The notes under the pieces are model-generated. The model was not told the origin of the DNA. It did no database searches and saw only the letters and a program-made list of their open reading frames with translations. A DNA stretch of 64,000 nt, taken from positions 32,443,402 through 32,507,401 of the forward strand of contig CM057230.1 in assembly GCA_029891385.1 (NCBI GenBank), given 5' to 3'. Positions 1-10,848 of the stretch are shown here, piece after piece. Source of the stretch: Erythroxylum novogranatense. Its lineage: Eukaryota; Streptophyta; Magnoliopsida; Malpighiales; Erythroxylaceae. The position numbers and the translations under genes were made by a program. How positions within the stretch are numbered: position 1 is the stretch's first letter; each line of letters starts with the position of its first letter.

Positions 1-867
1 ATTGGAAAATGACATGTGCATTCATGCGTAGTAAATGATCAGATAATGGCAGTTGTGACCGGTGTCGCCACCGATTTCAGAGCTTTAAGCTCAACGCACA
101 GGGCCTCGTGCCCAACGTATTCCGAGCCTCGACTCGATGATCAGGGCTATGCCCAACGTTTCAGGGCTTTAAGCCCAATGTTCCAGAGCCAATGGCTCAA
201 CGTATATGAGCTCAGGCGCACGGTCACAACAACGAAAGAAAATGAAAGAGTCACATGCACACTGCTTAAATGAATGTTTAATGTGAATTGTGTGAAAGGC
301 TTATTGCCTTATAAAATGTGAAATTGAGTGCCTGTGATTTCTTGTTTATGATATATATACAATATTGTGTGATTGTGTGGATATGCATGAGTTGGGTGAA
401 CCATCGATGATGGTTTCTCACTGAGTTCGCAAACTCACCCAACATTGCATCTATTTTTCAGGAAATGGAGAGTACCCCATTGGACACGCGAGAGTACGTC
501 TACTGCTAGCAAGACAAAGTATCGGGTCGGGATCAGTGTCGTCCGTATCTGCATTAGTGTATTAATTTGGTATTTTAGTAGGCCCAATTGTTTACATGTA
601 ATTGTATAGAGTGACTGAGTACTAATGGGTGCTAATAATGAGTGAAATTGTTTTATCAGTAAAATGGTTTAATCTTTGAAAGTGTTTTGTTATAATTGGG
701 CCAAGTCAATGATTGTTTCATGACTCTAATGTTTTGAAAGAAAAAAAATGTCATACGATTTTTGTTAATAAGGTAATGAATGTTCTAGTACGCCACCCTC
801 GCGGGTCACGGGCTCGGATATCACCATGGATATCGGGTTCGGGTCTTGTCGGGAGTGGGGTGCTACA
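1..867 (+). mobile_element. 5' LTR (3' portion only) of a long-LTR Gypsy element
   Basis: This stretch is a near-copy of 7876-8743, which is the last 868 bp of the complete 3' LTR. I count roughly 20-25 differences by eye, including small indels. It ends TGCTACA and is followed three bases later by a primer-binding site, so it is the right end of the 5' LTR; the rest lies before the window. It contains the palindrome array at 60-214 and a TATA-like run near 348-360. It is placed in the Tekay/Del chromovirus-like group by the long LTR, the initiator-Met primer site and the wording just before the 3' LTR. Confidence 0.85.
60..214. repeat. array of eight short palindromes at about 21-bp spacing (5' LTR copy)
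   Basis: Eight inverted repeats follow one another: 60-73 (CGGTG/CACCG), 80-92 (GAGCTTTAAGCTC), 101-113 (GGGC/GCCC), 123-136 (CGAG/CTCG), 144-154 (GGGCTATGCCC), 164-176 (GGGCTTTAAGCCC), 186-198 (GAGCCAATGGCTC) and 207-214 (TGAGCTCA). Their centres are 18.5-22.5 bp apart, mean close to 21 bp, which is two helical turns. Most are followed by CAACG or CAATG. The palindromes differ in sequence, so this is not a simple satellite. Confidence 0.8.
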
Positions 868-871
868 TTTG

Positions 872-884
872 TGGTATCAGAGCC
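872..884 (+). other. primer-binding site (initiator Met tRNA)
   Basis: TGGTATCAGAGCC begins a few bases after the TGCTACA end of the 5' LTR. It matches the usual plant primer-binding site complementary to the 3' end of initiator methionine tRNA, where minus-strand DNA synthesis of many LTR retrotransposons begins. Confidence 0.85.
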
Positions 885-3800
885 CAGAAGTACAATCTTA
901 CATGGGCTTTCTGAAAAACAAAAAAAAAGTGTGGCAAGTTATGTGCATTTAAGTTGTGTCACGGCAGATAGTGACAACTGATCCCCAGTGTAGTATATGA
1001 GTCGTATGCATGAATATGTCTCAGTCGTTTAAGCGGTTAGAAAAAAAAAGTGAGAAAAAGGATATGTGTTAGAGTGTGATAAAAGGAAGAAATGGATATC
1101 GCAAAATAGAAAAAAAAGTGTATGGTTCGACCAGACAGACGAATATTTCGTGCTGGTATTGACGGGTATATTGTGAAGCACAATATTGGAGTTAGATTGG
1201 GTATATCCTTGAATATGAATTTGAATAAAGATTATAGTTGGGAATGAACAGAGAAAAAAAATAGAATTGTGATAATGGGAAGATTTCCAGTGTATAAGGT
1301 AAATGAAAATAAAGTGTTCTATGATATAGAAAAGTTACAATTGGGATTGATTACCGTGATGAGAGTTATATATAAGGATTGGTGATTTGGAGTCAAAATG
1401 TATTAAGGGCAAAATCAAGAATGATTTCACATCTGTGATATTGATTTGAGTACGGAAATATATGGGTAGAATGCCATAATGAAAAGATTGGAATGTAAGA
1501 CAATGAAATGGATAGATGAAAAAGTTGTTCGGGTTTAATTGATCTGCCTAAGTAAATGCGCACCTGCTTATGGGAGCCCTATGGTAAGTGAAAATGTTCA
1601 ATTGCAATTGCTGAGTTAATGGCTAATTGCTAGCCAGAATTTTTGTAAAATAATAATAATTCTTTATGAGTTAGAATAAGAAACGAAAGTGCTTATACTG
1701 ATCAGTTGTATCGGAATAGAGATTGTATATGATCCTCACGGCGAGGACGGTGTAAGCAGGAAGGTTCTTGAGTTCGAATATATATTGTCATTGTAAGTGT
1801 ATATCTGATAGTGGGATTACTATCACGGGTGAAATGATTAAGCATAAATGAATAATTTGCGTGATTATGATATAGGAAGAAATTGGTGGCCTATTACATA
1901 AGCTCCGATTATAATGTCGATAGCTCAAGTTCAAAATGAGTGAGAGTAAGACATGAGAATGCTCGGAATGATCAATTGAGAAAGAAGTGATACAGTTAAA
2001 AATAAGCTTGAGAGAATAAAATGAGGGACATGAATAGAGTAAGGTCCCCATGATCGAGAATTGGTACCAAAAAGAGAATGGTTATCGAGAATTAAATGCA
2101 ATTAAGGTATTCTTAGCAGTATGATCTATTAATGGGAAAATTGATGGGACTATAGAGATATATTGTCATATAGGATGTGATGATTATGGTGATGTATGGC
2201 AAGATAGTAGAGGAAAAGAAATTGTTTAAGTGCTCTTCAGAGATTTATCTTCGTGATGTATCAAGAGTAACTGATTTGTATTACATCTGGCAGAGACTCT
2301 AGCGTAAGAGCTAAACTAAGTTACTGAAAGAGTGTACATTATGTTAATGAGATGGTTCTGATTATGTAAGAGAAGTACTGCATATTAAGGAAATATTTAT
2401 TTGTGAATTTGAGGGGATTAAAAAAAAAAATTCGTGTATATTTTGTGTAATTATGTTTTGAAAGCACGAGATCGATAGAACGATTGTTTATTCAAGTCAA
2501 TGAGTGATCTATCGTGAATAAATTAAGTTATGTGTGGAGAAATGAAGGTAAGGAACATGTGCAGAATATGTTATGATGAGACAAATTATACAAAAATTGT
2601 TCCTCATTGGAGACGTTCGATAATTAAAAAGTTACATGAATCAACTATGGGTACGAAAAAGGAACATGTCTCAATTGTGTTGCAGTGGATAATGGATATA
2701 AGCATAAGAAATAGATACATTGGTATAGGTGAGGAGATTGGTTATCATGCAAGTTTCATAAGAGTGAAATAAGGGATGAATTAGGATGCGAACATGGGAT
2801 ATTGGGAGAATTAAGTAAGATATAGGTATTGATAAAATGCCAAAGTTCAAAAGATATGTGTAGGCGGAATTTGGAATTAATGGGAACTAATGGAATGCTG
2901 GATGCGTTCATAAATTGTCAAAGATTTTCTAGTTTTAGCAAATCGACAAGAATAATTGAGGAAAACATGTGAATGTTATGACTAATGATCATAAAGGAGA
3001 CATTTGAAGAATTTACTATCTATATTGAAGTGTTCCAGTAAAGGTTCTGATGTGATCTATGGAACTTGGATAAAGTGATTTTATGCACCTTGGGACAAAT
3101 ATGATTCCATGGGCGGTATTATTGATGATTTGACATTTGTTATTCTGAGTGTGGCCTAAAAGCTTGGAGACATAAATCGTACAGAAATAGTTTGGAGATG
3201 TCTATGATTATGCAATGAGTTATTTCATGCATCTGAATGATTTGAATAGGATTCAGTGGCTGATTACTCCAAACTAAGCTAATGGTGCAATTCAAGGAAG
3301 TGAACAAAGAAATAAATAAATTCAATTACAGAAGATCCAAAGTTGGGTAATAAAGTGATCAAATCTGGTGTATTATTGCATATTAATAGTCGAACTGAAA
3401 AAAAAAAAGGGGGCAAAAGAAAGTATTATTAGCTATGGGAATTTCAAAGGTGGTGTGCATCAAAACGGATTGGCAAAACCCGAAGTGAGGATGTAGAAAT
3501 TGTAAACCGTATCAAAGAACTGTAGATAACTCCATTTGTTGAGGAAAGTGATAGGTATAGTTCGAATTAAGAAATATGGGTGATATTCATTATGGGAACT
3601 GTTAGTGAAAACGTAAGGAATGATCGAAGCTTTATGTTTTAGCAAGAGCGTATTGGAAGAGTAATTGAAAGGTTAGAATGAGAAATCAAATGATCATAAG
3701 TAAATGGTTCGAGAAAGCATAAGAAACAATCGAAGCGTTATGTTCTAGTAAAAGTATTGTGGAAAAGCAATTGATGGTAAAGTCTGTCAAAGTGAACGAT

Positions 3801-4440
3801 GACATGTGTGATTAACCAACAGGTATTTTTGGATTTCATTGGGATATGAGATTGATATATAGTGCAAAGTGATTGTGGTATGACAATCATTATATTGGTG
3901 TCACCATTCGAAAAGTGTATAAGGGTCTTTATTATGTGATCGTATGTTAAGCAATTTAAGATGGTAACATTGAGCTGAATTGATTCACACCGAGGTTATA
4001 AATCTCATGAGATTTGTGTTTTGATAATAACGGAATCTGATAAGCGATAAAGGAAATATTTTGAAAGGTATGGCCTCGGCTAAAATGTACTTAGATGGAA
4101 ATAAAGGTGTAATTAAGGGAAATTGAATTCGTGAGGAGTGGCCTCCATGCGATTGTGGTGTGAATAGAATTATGGATTGGCAAGTTAGGCTAAAACTTAA
4201 AAGATGATTCGGATTCACAAAGTGTTTCATAGATAGATTTGGAAATATTGTTAGCATCACGAATTGTGCGTAATCATGGAAAGTTGAAAAAGGAAAAGAG
4301 TCATTGATTGTTTTGATTTCCGTTCATGGACAGAATATGGTCGTGTAGTGAAATCAGTGAGAAACAAAGGGTATTAATCAAAAAGACTCCCCTGCCTTCC
4401 TGATCAATCGTATATGAAATTTCGAGGACGAAATTTTTAT

Positions 4441-4454
4441 TAGGAGGGGAGAAT
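4441..4454 (+). other. polypurine tract before the 3' LTR
   Basis: A purine-rich run (TAGGAGGGGAGAAT) ends directly at the TGTAAT start of the 3' LTR. It follows TTCGAGGACGAAAT, a wording common just upstream of the 3' LTR in plant Gypsy chromoviruses. This is where plus-strand DNA synthesis would be primed. Confidence 0.75.
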
Positions 4455-4550
4455 TGTAATATCCCATCTCCGATGGGAAGGGTATTTTCGTAAATTGGGA
4501 CGGGTTAGGAGTATTAAATTATATCTCGGCATGAACATATGTCATGCAGC

Positions 4551-4560
4551 CTCTATAAAT
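4551..4560 (+). promoter_or_regulatory. TATA box of the Gypsy LTR promoter
   Basis: CTCTATAAAT lies about 100 bp from the LTR start, a normal place for a retrotransposon TATA box with a short U3. If used, transcription would begin near 4590 and nearly the whole LTR would be transcribed leader (R/U5). No transcript evidence is available here. Confidence 0.5.
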
Positions 4561-6943
4561 GGTGAATTTTGCACAGGCATATAGTCATACATGCATTCAT
4601 GACATTTTCCGGCATAAGTGTTTAATTGTGATCTTTCGTGAAATTGGTGTGATAATGGGATTTGAAAAATTATTTGGAGTGCGCCATAGAGTGTTTTATA
4701 TTTTTAGGGATTTATGAGAATTTTTCTGGAATTATCCGAAGAAAATTCCCAGACCGGCAAAATCGCCGGTACATGGCCTAAATGTGTTTTTGTAGTGAAA
4801 AGTGTGGTTTTCGTGTTAAAAAAATTATTGGGAGTGGACTGTCTTATATTTTACAATTTTGGGCAATTTAGGTAATTTTCAAAAAAATGATTCGGGAAAA
4901 TTCATGGAAATTCCCGGACCGGAAAAAAATCGCCAATTGGCGAACCGGTTGATTTTCGGTAGCGAAAATTGCTACCCAATGGCACTGTATTATTGGGGGT
5001 ATTATTTTGGTTTTGAAATTAGGGCCATTGGAATTGAATGAGTCAAATGTCATTAGGATTTCTTAATAAATCCTATTATATAGTTTTGTCTTATTCTTCA
5101 ACATGCCAAGTGTCCTACCCTTTAATAATTTTGTTTTATTCTCACCTCTTTTAACCCATTGAATACGGCAACTTCTTAAGGAAGGAATAAAAAGTTGAAA
5201 GTTGATAGCTTGCTTATGTTTCTCCTCCACCGAAACCCTTCCTCTTCTTCCTATTCATAAAGTTTTCGACAATCCTCCAACTTCAGCGTTTTCTTTACAA
5301 GTGTAAACATCCTACTTCTTTATTATGTTGGTGATTGTATATGTGGAGTGAAGAGGAGAGGTTGATGCTAGGTGAAGAAGTAAGAGTTGGAGTTGGAAGC
5401 TTTTATTAGGTAAGGTTTTAATTATACTTTGATTATGTAGTTACTAAATCATGGTGATTAGAAGCATGTAATGGGAATTATGGTACAATTATGATGTTGA
5501 TTGATGCTTTAATTTGATGATAATTATTGCTTGACTTAATGGGTATAAGGTTAGTTTGAAGTAGGAATGGATAAGGTAGTATGAATACATGGTTTAAACT
5601 TGATTTGTGATTGAATTTTGATAATAAATGTTAATTAGAATTGAGAACTTAAGTGCTGCCAATTTTTAGGTATTAGCCCTAGGACATGTATGAATGGTAT
5701 AAGAACTGATTTGTGTTATTTGGATGCTTGATGATGTGTTAGAGGCAATGGAAATGAGAGAAACAAAGGTTGGATCAAATATGGAAAATTAGGGTTTTTG
5801 ATTGATTGTACTGTTTTAATCATAACTCATTGTATAGAAATGCAAATGAGGTGAGGTTTGTGGCCACTTAAACTTTGGGATGTTGGCTACATTTTTTTGT
5901 GAAATAGGTGTTGTCAAATTGTAACTCTAATAAGTTGAAATTTGGCATGGAAAGTTACTGTTTTATTGCCTGTGAACAGTAACCGAAACCTTAACCTATG
6001 AGCTTTACTGATTTTTATAAATTAATTGAGATGGAATTAGGGAGAATGGTCTTCATGGAAGTTGTAGAATATTGAGTTAGCTTTCCATTGTCACTGATAT
6101 TGATACTTTTAGAATTGTATATTGGGAGATATGAACTGATTCCTATGGACTGGTTTTGGGCATGTTGATGAAACCTAGCTTAAGTGTCTGACTTGTGAGT
6201 ATTCTGCTTGGAAGCAATTTTAGCAATTTTTTTGGACTGAATTGGTGTGAGTGATCTTCTGCAAAGTTGAAGAGGAAGAAATTATATTGAAAATGAGATA
6301 TGGCATATAATTTTTAGAGGTCAGAGTTGGGAGTTATGATTTTACAAAAACTGATCCTACATTAGTTTAGGAATTGCTGATCATGGCAGTAACTTGCATG
6401 ACAGTTTTGAAATGGTTAGAAATTAAATTGGAAATTGAGTTCTTCATGAAAATTGAAGTTTGAGGATTTATCTTTTCAGGGATATAAAGTTCTGATTTTT
6501 CTGACTTGTGTACAGGGAGTTATGCTTGTTATAAGTTTACTGCTCAAATTGAATGATTTCAGGGACAGCAACATTGAGTGAATTAATTGACTTGTTTACC
6601 AATGGAATTTGATTTTGGGTTGTTCATGAAAGTTGTAGATGACATTGTGAACTTATTGAACCTATTTATGTGGTAATTTTTGGCTGAAGAATCAGAGAGT
6701 TAAGGAATTTGTAATGTACTGTTCTGTTTTAATGGGATTTGAGTAGGCAGTAGCTTTGAAGGGATTTTTGACACCCTTAAGGGTGAAATTGATTTTTATG
6801 GTCTTCTTGAGAATCGTAGAGGGTTTCCTGAACTTTCCAACGAGATATAGTTGGAAATTTTCTGAAATGTGTGCAATGAATTATGGGTGTTGAAAATTGG
6901 ATTGAAAATCAGAAAAAAAAATGGAAATGGAATCACGCCCGTT

Positions 6944-7071
6944 CACTAGGGCGACGCCTCGCCCTAGTGACGAGGCATAAAGGCCCGCGTCGCTAGGGCG
7001 ACGCCTCGCCCTAGCGACGGGGCCGATTAAGTCAGCCCCGCTGGGGCGAGACGTCGCCCCCAGCGAGGCTG
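6944..7071. repeat. three consecutive GC-rich hairpins in the LTR
   Basis: Three strong inverted repeats stand in a GC-rich island of an otherwise AT-rich LTR. Hairpin 1 pairs 6944-6954 with 6959-6969 (11 bp, loop CGCC). Hairpin 2 pairs 6988-7001 with 7006-7019 (14 bp, loop CGCC). Hairpin 3 pairs 7033-7049 with 7054-7071 (about 17 bp with one mismatch and one bulge, loop GACG). All share a TAGGGCGA- or TGGGGCGA-type arm, so they look like tandem copies of one hairpin unit. Confidence 0.85.
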
Positions 7072-7934
7072 ATTTCTTTATTTTATTATTTTATTTATTA
7101 TTTTATTATTTTTATTTGTTAAATGGTAATTTTTGATTTCATGCTTCTTTTGTCAATTTCTTTTCCGTCCGACGTCCGATTGACCTGATTCTTGAGGCAT
7201 CGGATTAAGTAGAACATTTAATTTCATTTTGTGAGAAATTGGGAATTTTTGACGGAATTGGCGTGGCCCCGTAACGGAGCCTTTAATCCTTTATTTTGTT
7301 TAATTGAGGACCTATAGAGGTCCGAATTGCATGCGCCGTCGGCGCCAATAGGTTTCTAATTTTTAGACGGATTTTGTTATGGGGAAATTTGGATTTAGGG
7401 CCGGAAAATTCATGAACATGCATATTTCACCTACATGTACACAAATTGTATCTGTAGTGACTCGTTATTTCTCTGTTTCTTATAGAGGCCCAAGTGGAGC
7501 GTCGTCCGACCGACGGGGCGGAAACTTTCCGGCATTAGCTCGGAAGTAATAGGTGAGTAACCTAGTTGGTTTCTCAACCTTATGTGTTTATTCAGTATAT
7601 GCATTGATTGCCATGAGGATGCAAGGATGGATATATGTAATTGATTGATTTGATTGATTTCGGACCATGGGTGTTCGAAATATTGGATTGTGATATTGAA
7701 GTGCAAATGAGAATAAGTGCGTGAGAATGCATTAGTAAATTGGATTGTAATTGTGGTAGTGAAACGAAAGGTAAATGCATGGGAATGAAATACCGGACTG
7801 AAAGTCCGAGAACATAGGAAAATGATCGGAAATAGTAATTAATTGAAATTGGAAATAGAAATGCTATAATTGGAAATTGGAAAATGACATGTGCATTCAT
7901 GCATAGTAAATGATCAGATAATGGCAGTTGTGAC

Positions 7935-8089
7935 CGGTGTCGCCACCGATTTCAGAGCTTTAAGCTCAACGCACAGGGCCTCGTGCCCAACGTATTCTGA
8001 GCCTCGACTCGATGATCAGGGCTATGCCCAACGTTTCAGGGCTTTAAACCCAATATTCCAGAGCCAATGACTCAACGTATATGAGCTCA
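7935..8089. repeat. palindrome array (3' LTR copy)
   Basis: This is the second copy of the array seen at 60-214, with the same spacing. Two of the eight palindromes are imperfect here: 8039-8051 reads GGGCTTTAAACCC and 8061-8073 reads GAGCCAATGACTC. Each is broken by a single G-to-A change relative to the first copy. Confidence 0.8.
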
Positions 8090-8743
8090 GGCGCACGGTC
8101 ACAACAACGAAAGAAAATGAAAGAGTCACATGCACACTGCTTAAATGAATGTTTAATGTGAATTGTGTGAAAGGCTTATTGACTAATAAAATGTGAAATT
8201 GAGTGCCTGTGATTTCTTGTTTATGATATATATACAATATTGTGTGATTGTGTGGATATGCATGAGTTGGGTGAACCATCGATGATGGTTTCTCACTGAG
8301 TTCGCAAACTCACCCAACATTGCATCTATTTTTCAGGAAATGGAGAGTACCCCGTTGGACACGCGGAGACGTCTCTCGCTAGCAAGACAAAGTATCGGGT
8401 CGGGATCAGTGTCGTCCGTATCTGCATTAGTGTATTAATTTGGTATTTTAGTAGGCCCAATTGTTTACATGTAATTGTATAGAGTGACTGAGCACTAATG
8501 AGTGCTAATAATGAGTGAAATTGTTTTATCAGTAAAATGGTTTAATCTTTGAAAGTGTTTTGTTATAATTGGGCCAAGTCAATGATTGTTTTGCGCACTC
8601 TAATGTTTTTGAAAGAAAAAAAAATATCATACGATTTTTGTTAATAAGGTAATGAATGTTCTAGTACGCCACCATCGCGGGTCACGGGCTCGGATATCAC
8701 CATGGATATCGGGTTCGGGTCTCGTCGGGAGTGGGGTGCTACA

Positions 8744-9399
8744 GTAGAAGTGCCTCTCAAAACATCTCAGAATTGAATACAAAACAAAAATCCCTAAATC
8801 ATATACATCAAATGCTCACTTATTACTTCATTAAACTAATGACAGGGCAAGGCTAATGGGTTTTTCGAGTTTCAATGTAAGGTGATTACTTCAGAAACAA
8901 ACAAGGTTAAAGGCTCAAAATGGTTGGCAAGGGGAAAATGAGTTGGCGGGTCATTTAAGTTAAGGGTTCAAAACAAAAAAGGCCTTAATCATAGTCCAAC
9001 TACTATGACAGAATGGCATGGTTTAACATTCATCACAGTTCAAGTGCAGAAATGCAAAAATTTTAAAACTGGCCCCACCGACACACTTAAATGGGACATT
9101 GTCCCTAATGTATTGAAATCAAGAAAATAAAAAAACACAAGTAAGGGGATGAGAACATAGGGACTCAAAAAGGGCTCAGCGACTTGAAATCAGAATTCAC
9201 AACTCCGGTCTTGCATTCCTAAAACAAAACAAACAAAAAGCAAATAAGGTACTCAAATTAAAGCAATAATAAATAAAAAGAAACCGAAACATTAAAGAAC
9301 TAAAATGAAAGGATAAGGTTGTGATGCCTCCCAACAAGCGCTTGTTTAAAGTCACAATTTTGACCCCTATTAATTGATATCAACTAATGTATGTTGGAG
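8744..9399 (-). mobile_element. 3' untranslated part of the minus-strand Athila/Tat-like Gypsy element
   Basis: Read on the minus strand, this follows the integrase end. The wording at about 9302-9350 (codon-like run for LNKRLLGG) is typical of the sequence right after pol in Athila/Tat elements. The purine-rich minus-strand stretch at 9071-9087 (TAAGTGTGTCGGTGGGG) and the ACAATGTCCC wording beside it resemble their 3' untranslated region and polypurine tract. No copy of the 5' LTR was found here; the 3' LTR is presumably beyond the Tekay-like element that cuts this region at 8743/8744. Confidence 0.5.
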
Positions 9400-9429
9400 C
9401 TTCAAGCTCCATCATTTCCACAATGTGCA

Positions 9430-10427
9430 TTTGAAATCCCTCAAAGTAGGGCTTGAGATGATGTCCATTGACTTTATACTCTTTCCCCGTCTTGGCACTT
9501 CTGATCTCCACTACTCCATAGGGATATACTTGTGAAACCTCAAAGGGACCTATCCATTAGGAGCGTAACTTACCTGGAAAGAGCTTGAGGCATAAATGAT
9601 TTAAAAATACTTTCTAACCTACCACAAATGTCCTCCTAGAAATGTTGCGATCATGGAACTCTTCGAGCTCTTATAACTGCAATCGTTTATGGACACCAAC
9701 AACTTCTAACTCTATGTTACACTTCTTGATTGCCCAATAAGCCTTACATCGTAGCTCTATTGGAAGGTGGCATGGCTTCCTAAAAACAAGCCTAAATGGT
9801 AGCATCCCTATTGGAGTCTTGTATGTATGCCCATAAGGCATCGTTGAGGTGCAAATTCCAATCCTTCCTACTAAGATTCATCGTCTTCTCTAAGATAAAT
9901 TTGATCTCTCAGTTGAATACTTTAGCCTGACCACTCGTCTGAGGGTGATAAGCGGTTGAGACTCAATGCATCACTTGATATTTCTTCAGGATGGTCTCAA
10001 TCGTCTGGTTGTAAAGTGAGTCCCCTTATTACTGATGATGGCTTGCAAGACTCCAAACCTTGAGAAAATGTTGATTTCAAAAAAGCTTCTACCATTCGAG
10101 AATCATCAGGTCAGGTGACTTTTGCTTCCACCCATTTTGATACGTAATCAACTGAAAGCAAAATATATTGAAATCCAAACGAGGAATGAAAGGGACCCAT
10201 GAAGTCCATGCCCCAAATATTAAAAATATCACAAATTAATATGGGTTTTGAGGCATTTCCCCACGAGAACCTAAATTACCTATGCACTGACAATTGTCAC
10301 AAGTCCTATAGAAATCATATGCATCTCGAAATAAAGATGGCCAGTAAAACCCAAACTTTAGAACCTTACGAGTTGTCCGCTTTATGACAAAATGTCCTCC
10401 ACATCTATAAGAGTGACAAAATGTCAA
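9430..10427 (-). pseudogene. Gypsy integrase relic
   Basis: Reading downward on the minus strand: the zinc-binding part (10236-10427) shows the H..C..C pattern ending FYRTCDNCQC. The catalytic core follows, with VDYVSKWVEAKV at about 10121-10155, which holds the first catalytic Asp. The second Asp position reads ISNKGTHF, so Asp has become Asn. The Glu region is scrambled by frameshifts. The C-terminal part near 9440-9560 keeps [20 protein letters not shown]. At least one catalytic residue is lost, so integration activity is excluded. Confidence 0.85.
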
Positions 10428-10848
10428 AATGGAAAGAAATTCATTGTCAGGTACGCACCGTCTGATGACTTGATCCGCATAAAATTGCCATAGGTAAGGA
10501 TCATCCTCTCCTTTTGTTCCTTAGTGAAATCTATAGGAAATTTATGAGAAATCAAGAAATTCACTATATCAGCATACCAGGGAGTTGTCAACTGTATTGG
10601 ATGTAGCTACTCATCTAGAAAATCATCATTGATAGGGCCTGTGTTAGCAACAGGCTTCACTAAGTGGCTCAAATGATCTGCTACTTCGTTCTATGAGCCC
10701 CTCTTATCCTTTATCTCCACATCGAACTTCTGAAGTAGGAGTATCCAATGGTGATCCTTGGCTTTACCTCCTTCTTCGCAGTAGATACTTCAAAGTTGCA
10801 TGATCAAAATAAACAGTAATCTTAGTACCCAATAAATAAGACCTAAAC

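Larger units (their letters stand above)
868..4454 (+). mobile_element. degenerate internal region of the long-LTR Gypsy element
   Basis: The 3587 bp between primer site and 3' LTR have no reading frame longer than about 90 codons, while a full Gypsy polyprotein needs more than 4 kb. One short stretch (about 2650-2705; translation KKEHVSIVLQW) resembles the part of Gypsy reverse transcriptase just after the YVDD box, so the region is a decayed or deleted gag-pol rather than unrelated DNA. The rest is not recognisable. The LTR being longer than the interior recalls LARD-type non-autonomous elements; simple decay of a Tekay-like copy is the alternative. Confidence 0.6.
4455..8743 (+). mobile_element. 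complete 3' LTR of the Gypsy element (4289 bp)
   Basis: The LTR starts TGTAATATCC right after the polypurine tract and ends GGGGTGCTACA at 8743, giving the expected TG...CA ends. Its last 868 bp match the start of the window. Inside, in order: a TATA box about 100 bp in, two palindromes near 4931-4976, a segment of about 180-bp degenerate repeats (6050-6900), three GC-rich hairpins (6944-7071) and the phased palindrome array (7935-8089). The base after the element (8744 on) belongs to a minus-strand Athila-like element, so this element inserted into that one. The 5-bp target duplication cannot be checked because the left flank is outside the window. Confidence 0.85.

Noticed and set aside
60..214. 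CRISPR-like or satellite array
   Set aside because: The units differ in sequence and only pairing and spacing recur. There are no identical repeats with unique spacers, and the setting is a plant retrotransposon LTR.
4859..5053. Overlapping 60-codon frames on both strands
   Set aside because: They arise from palindromic sequence in the LTR; mirror-image frames are expected there.
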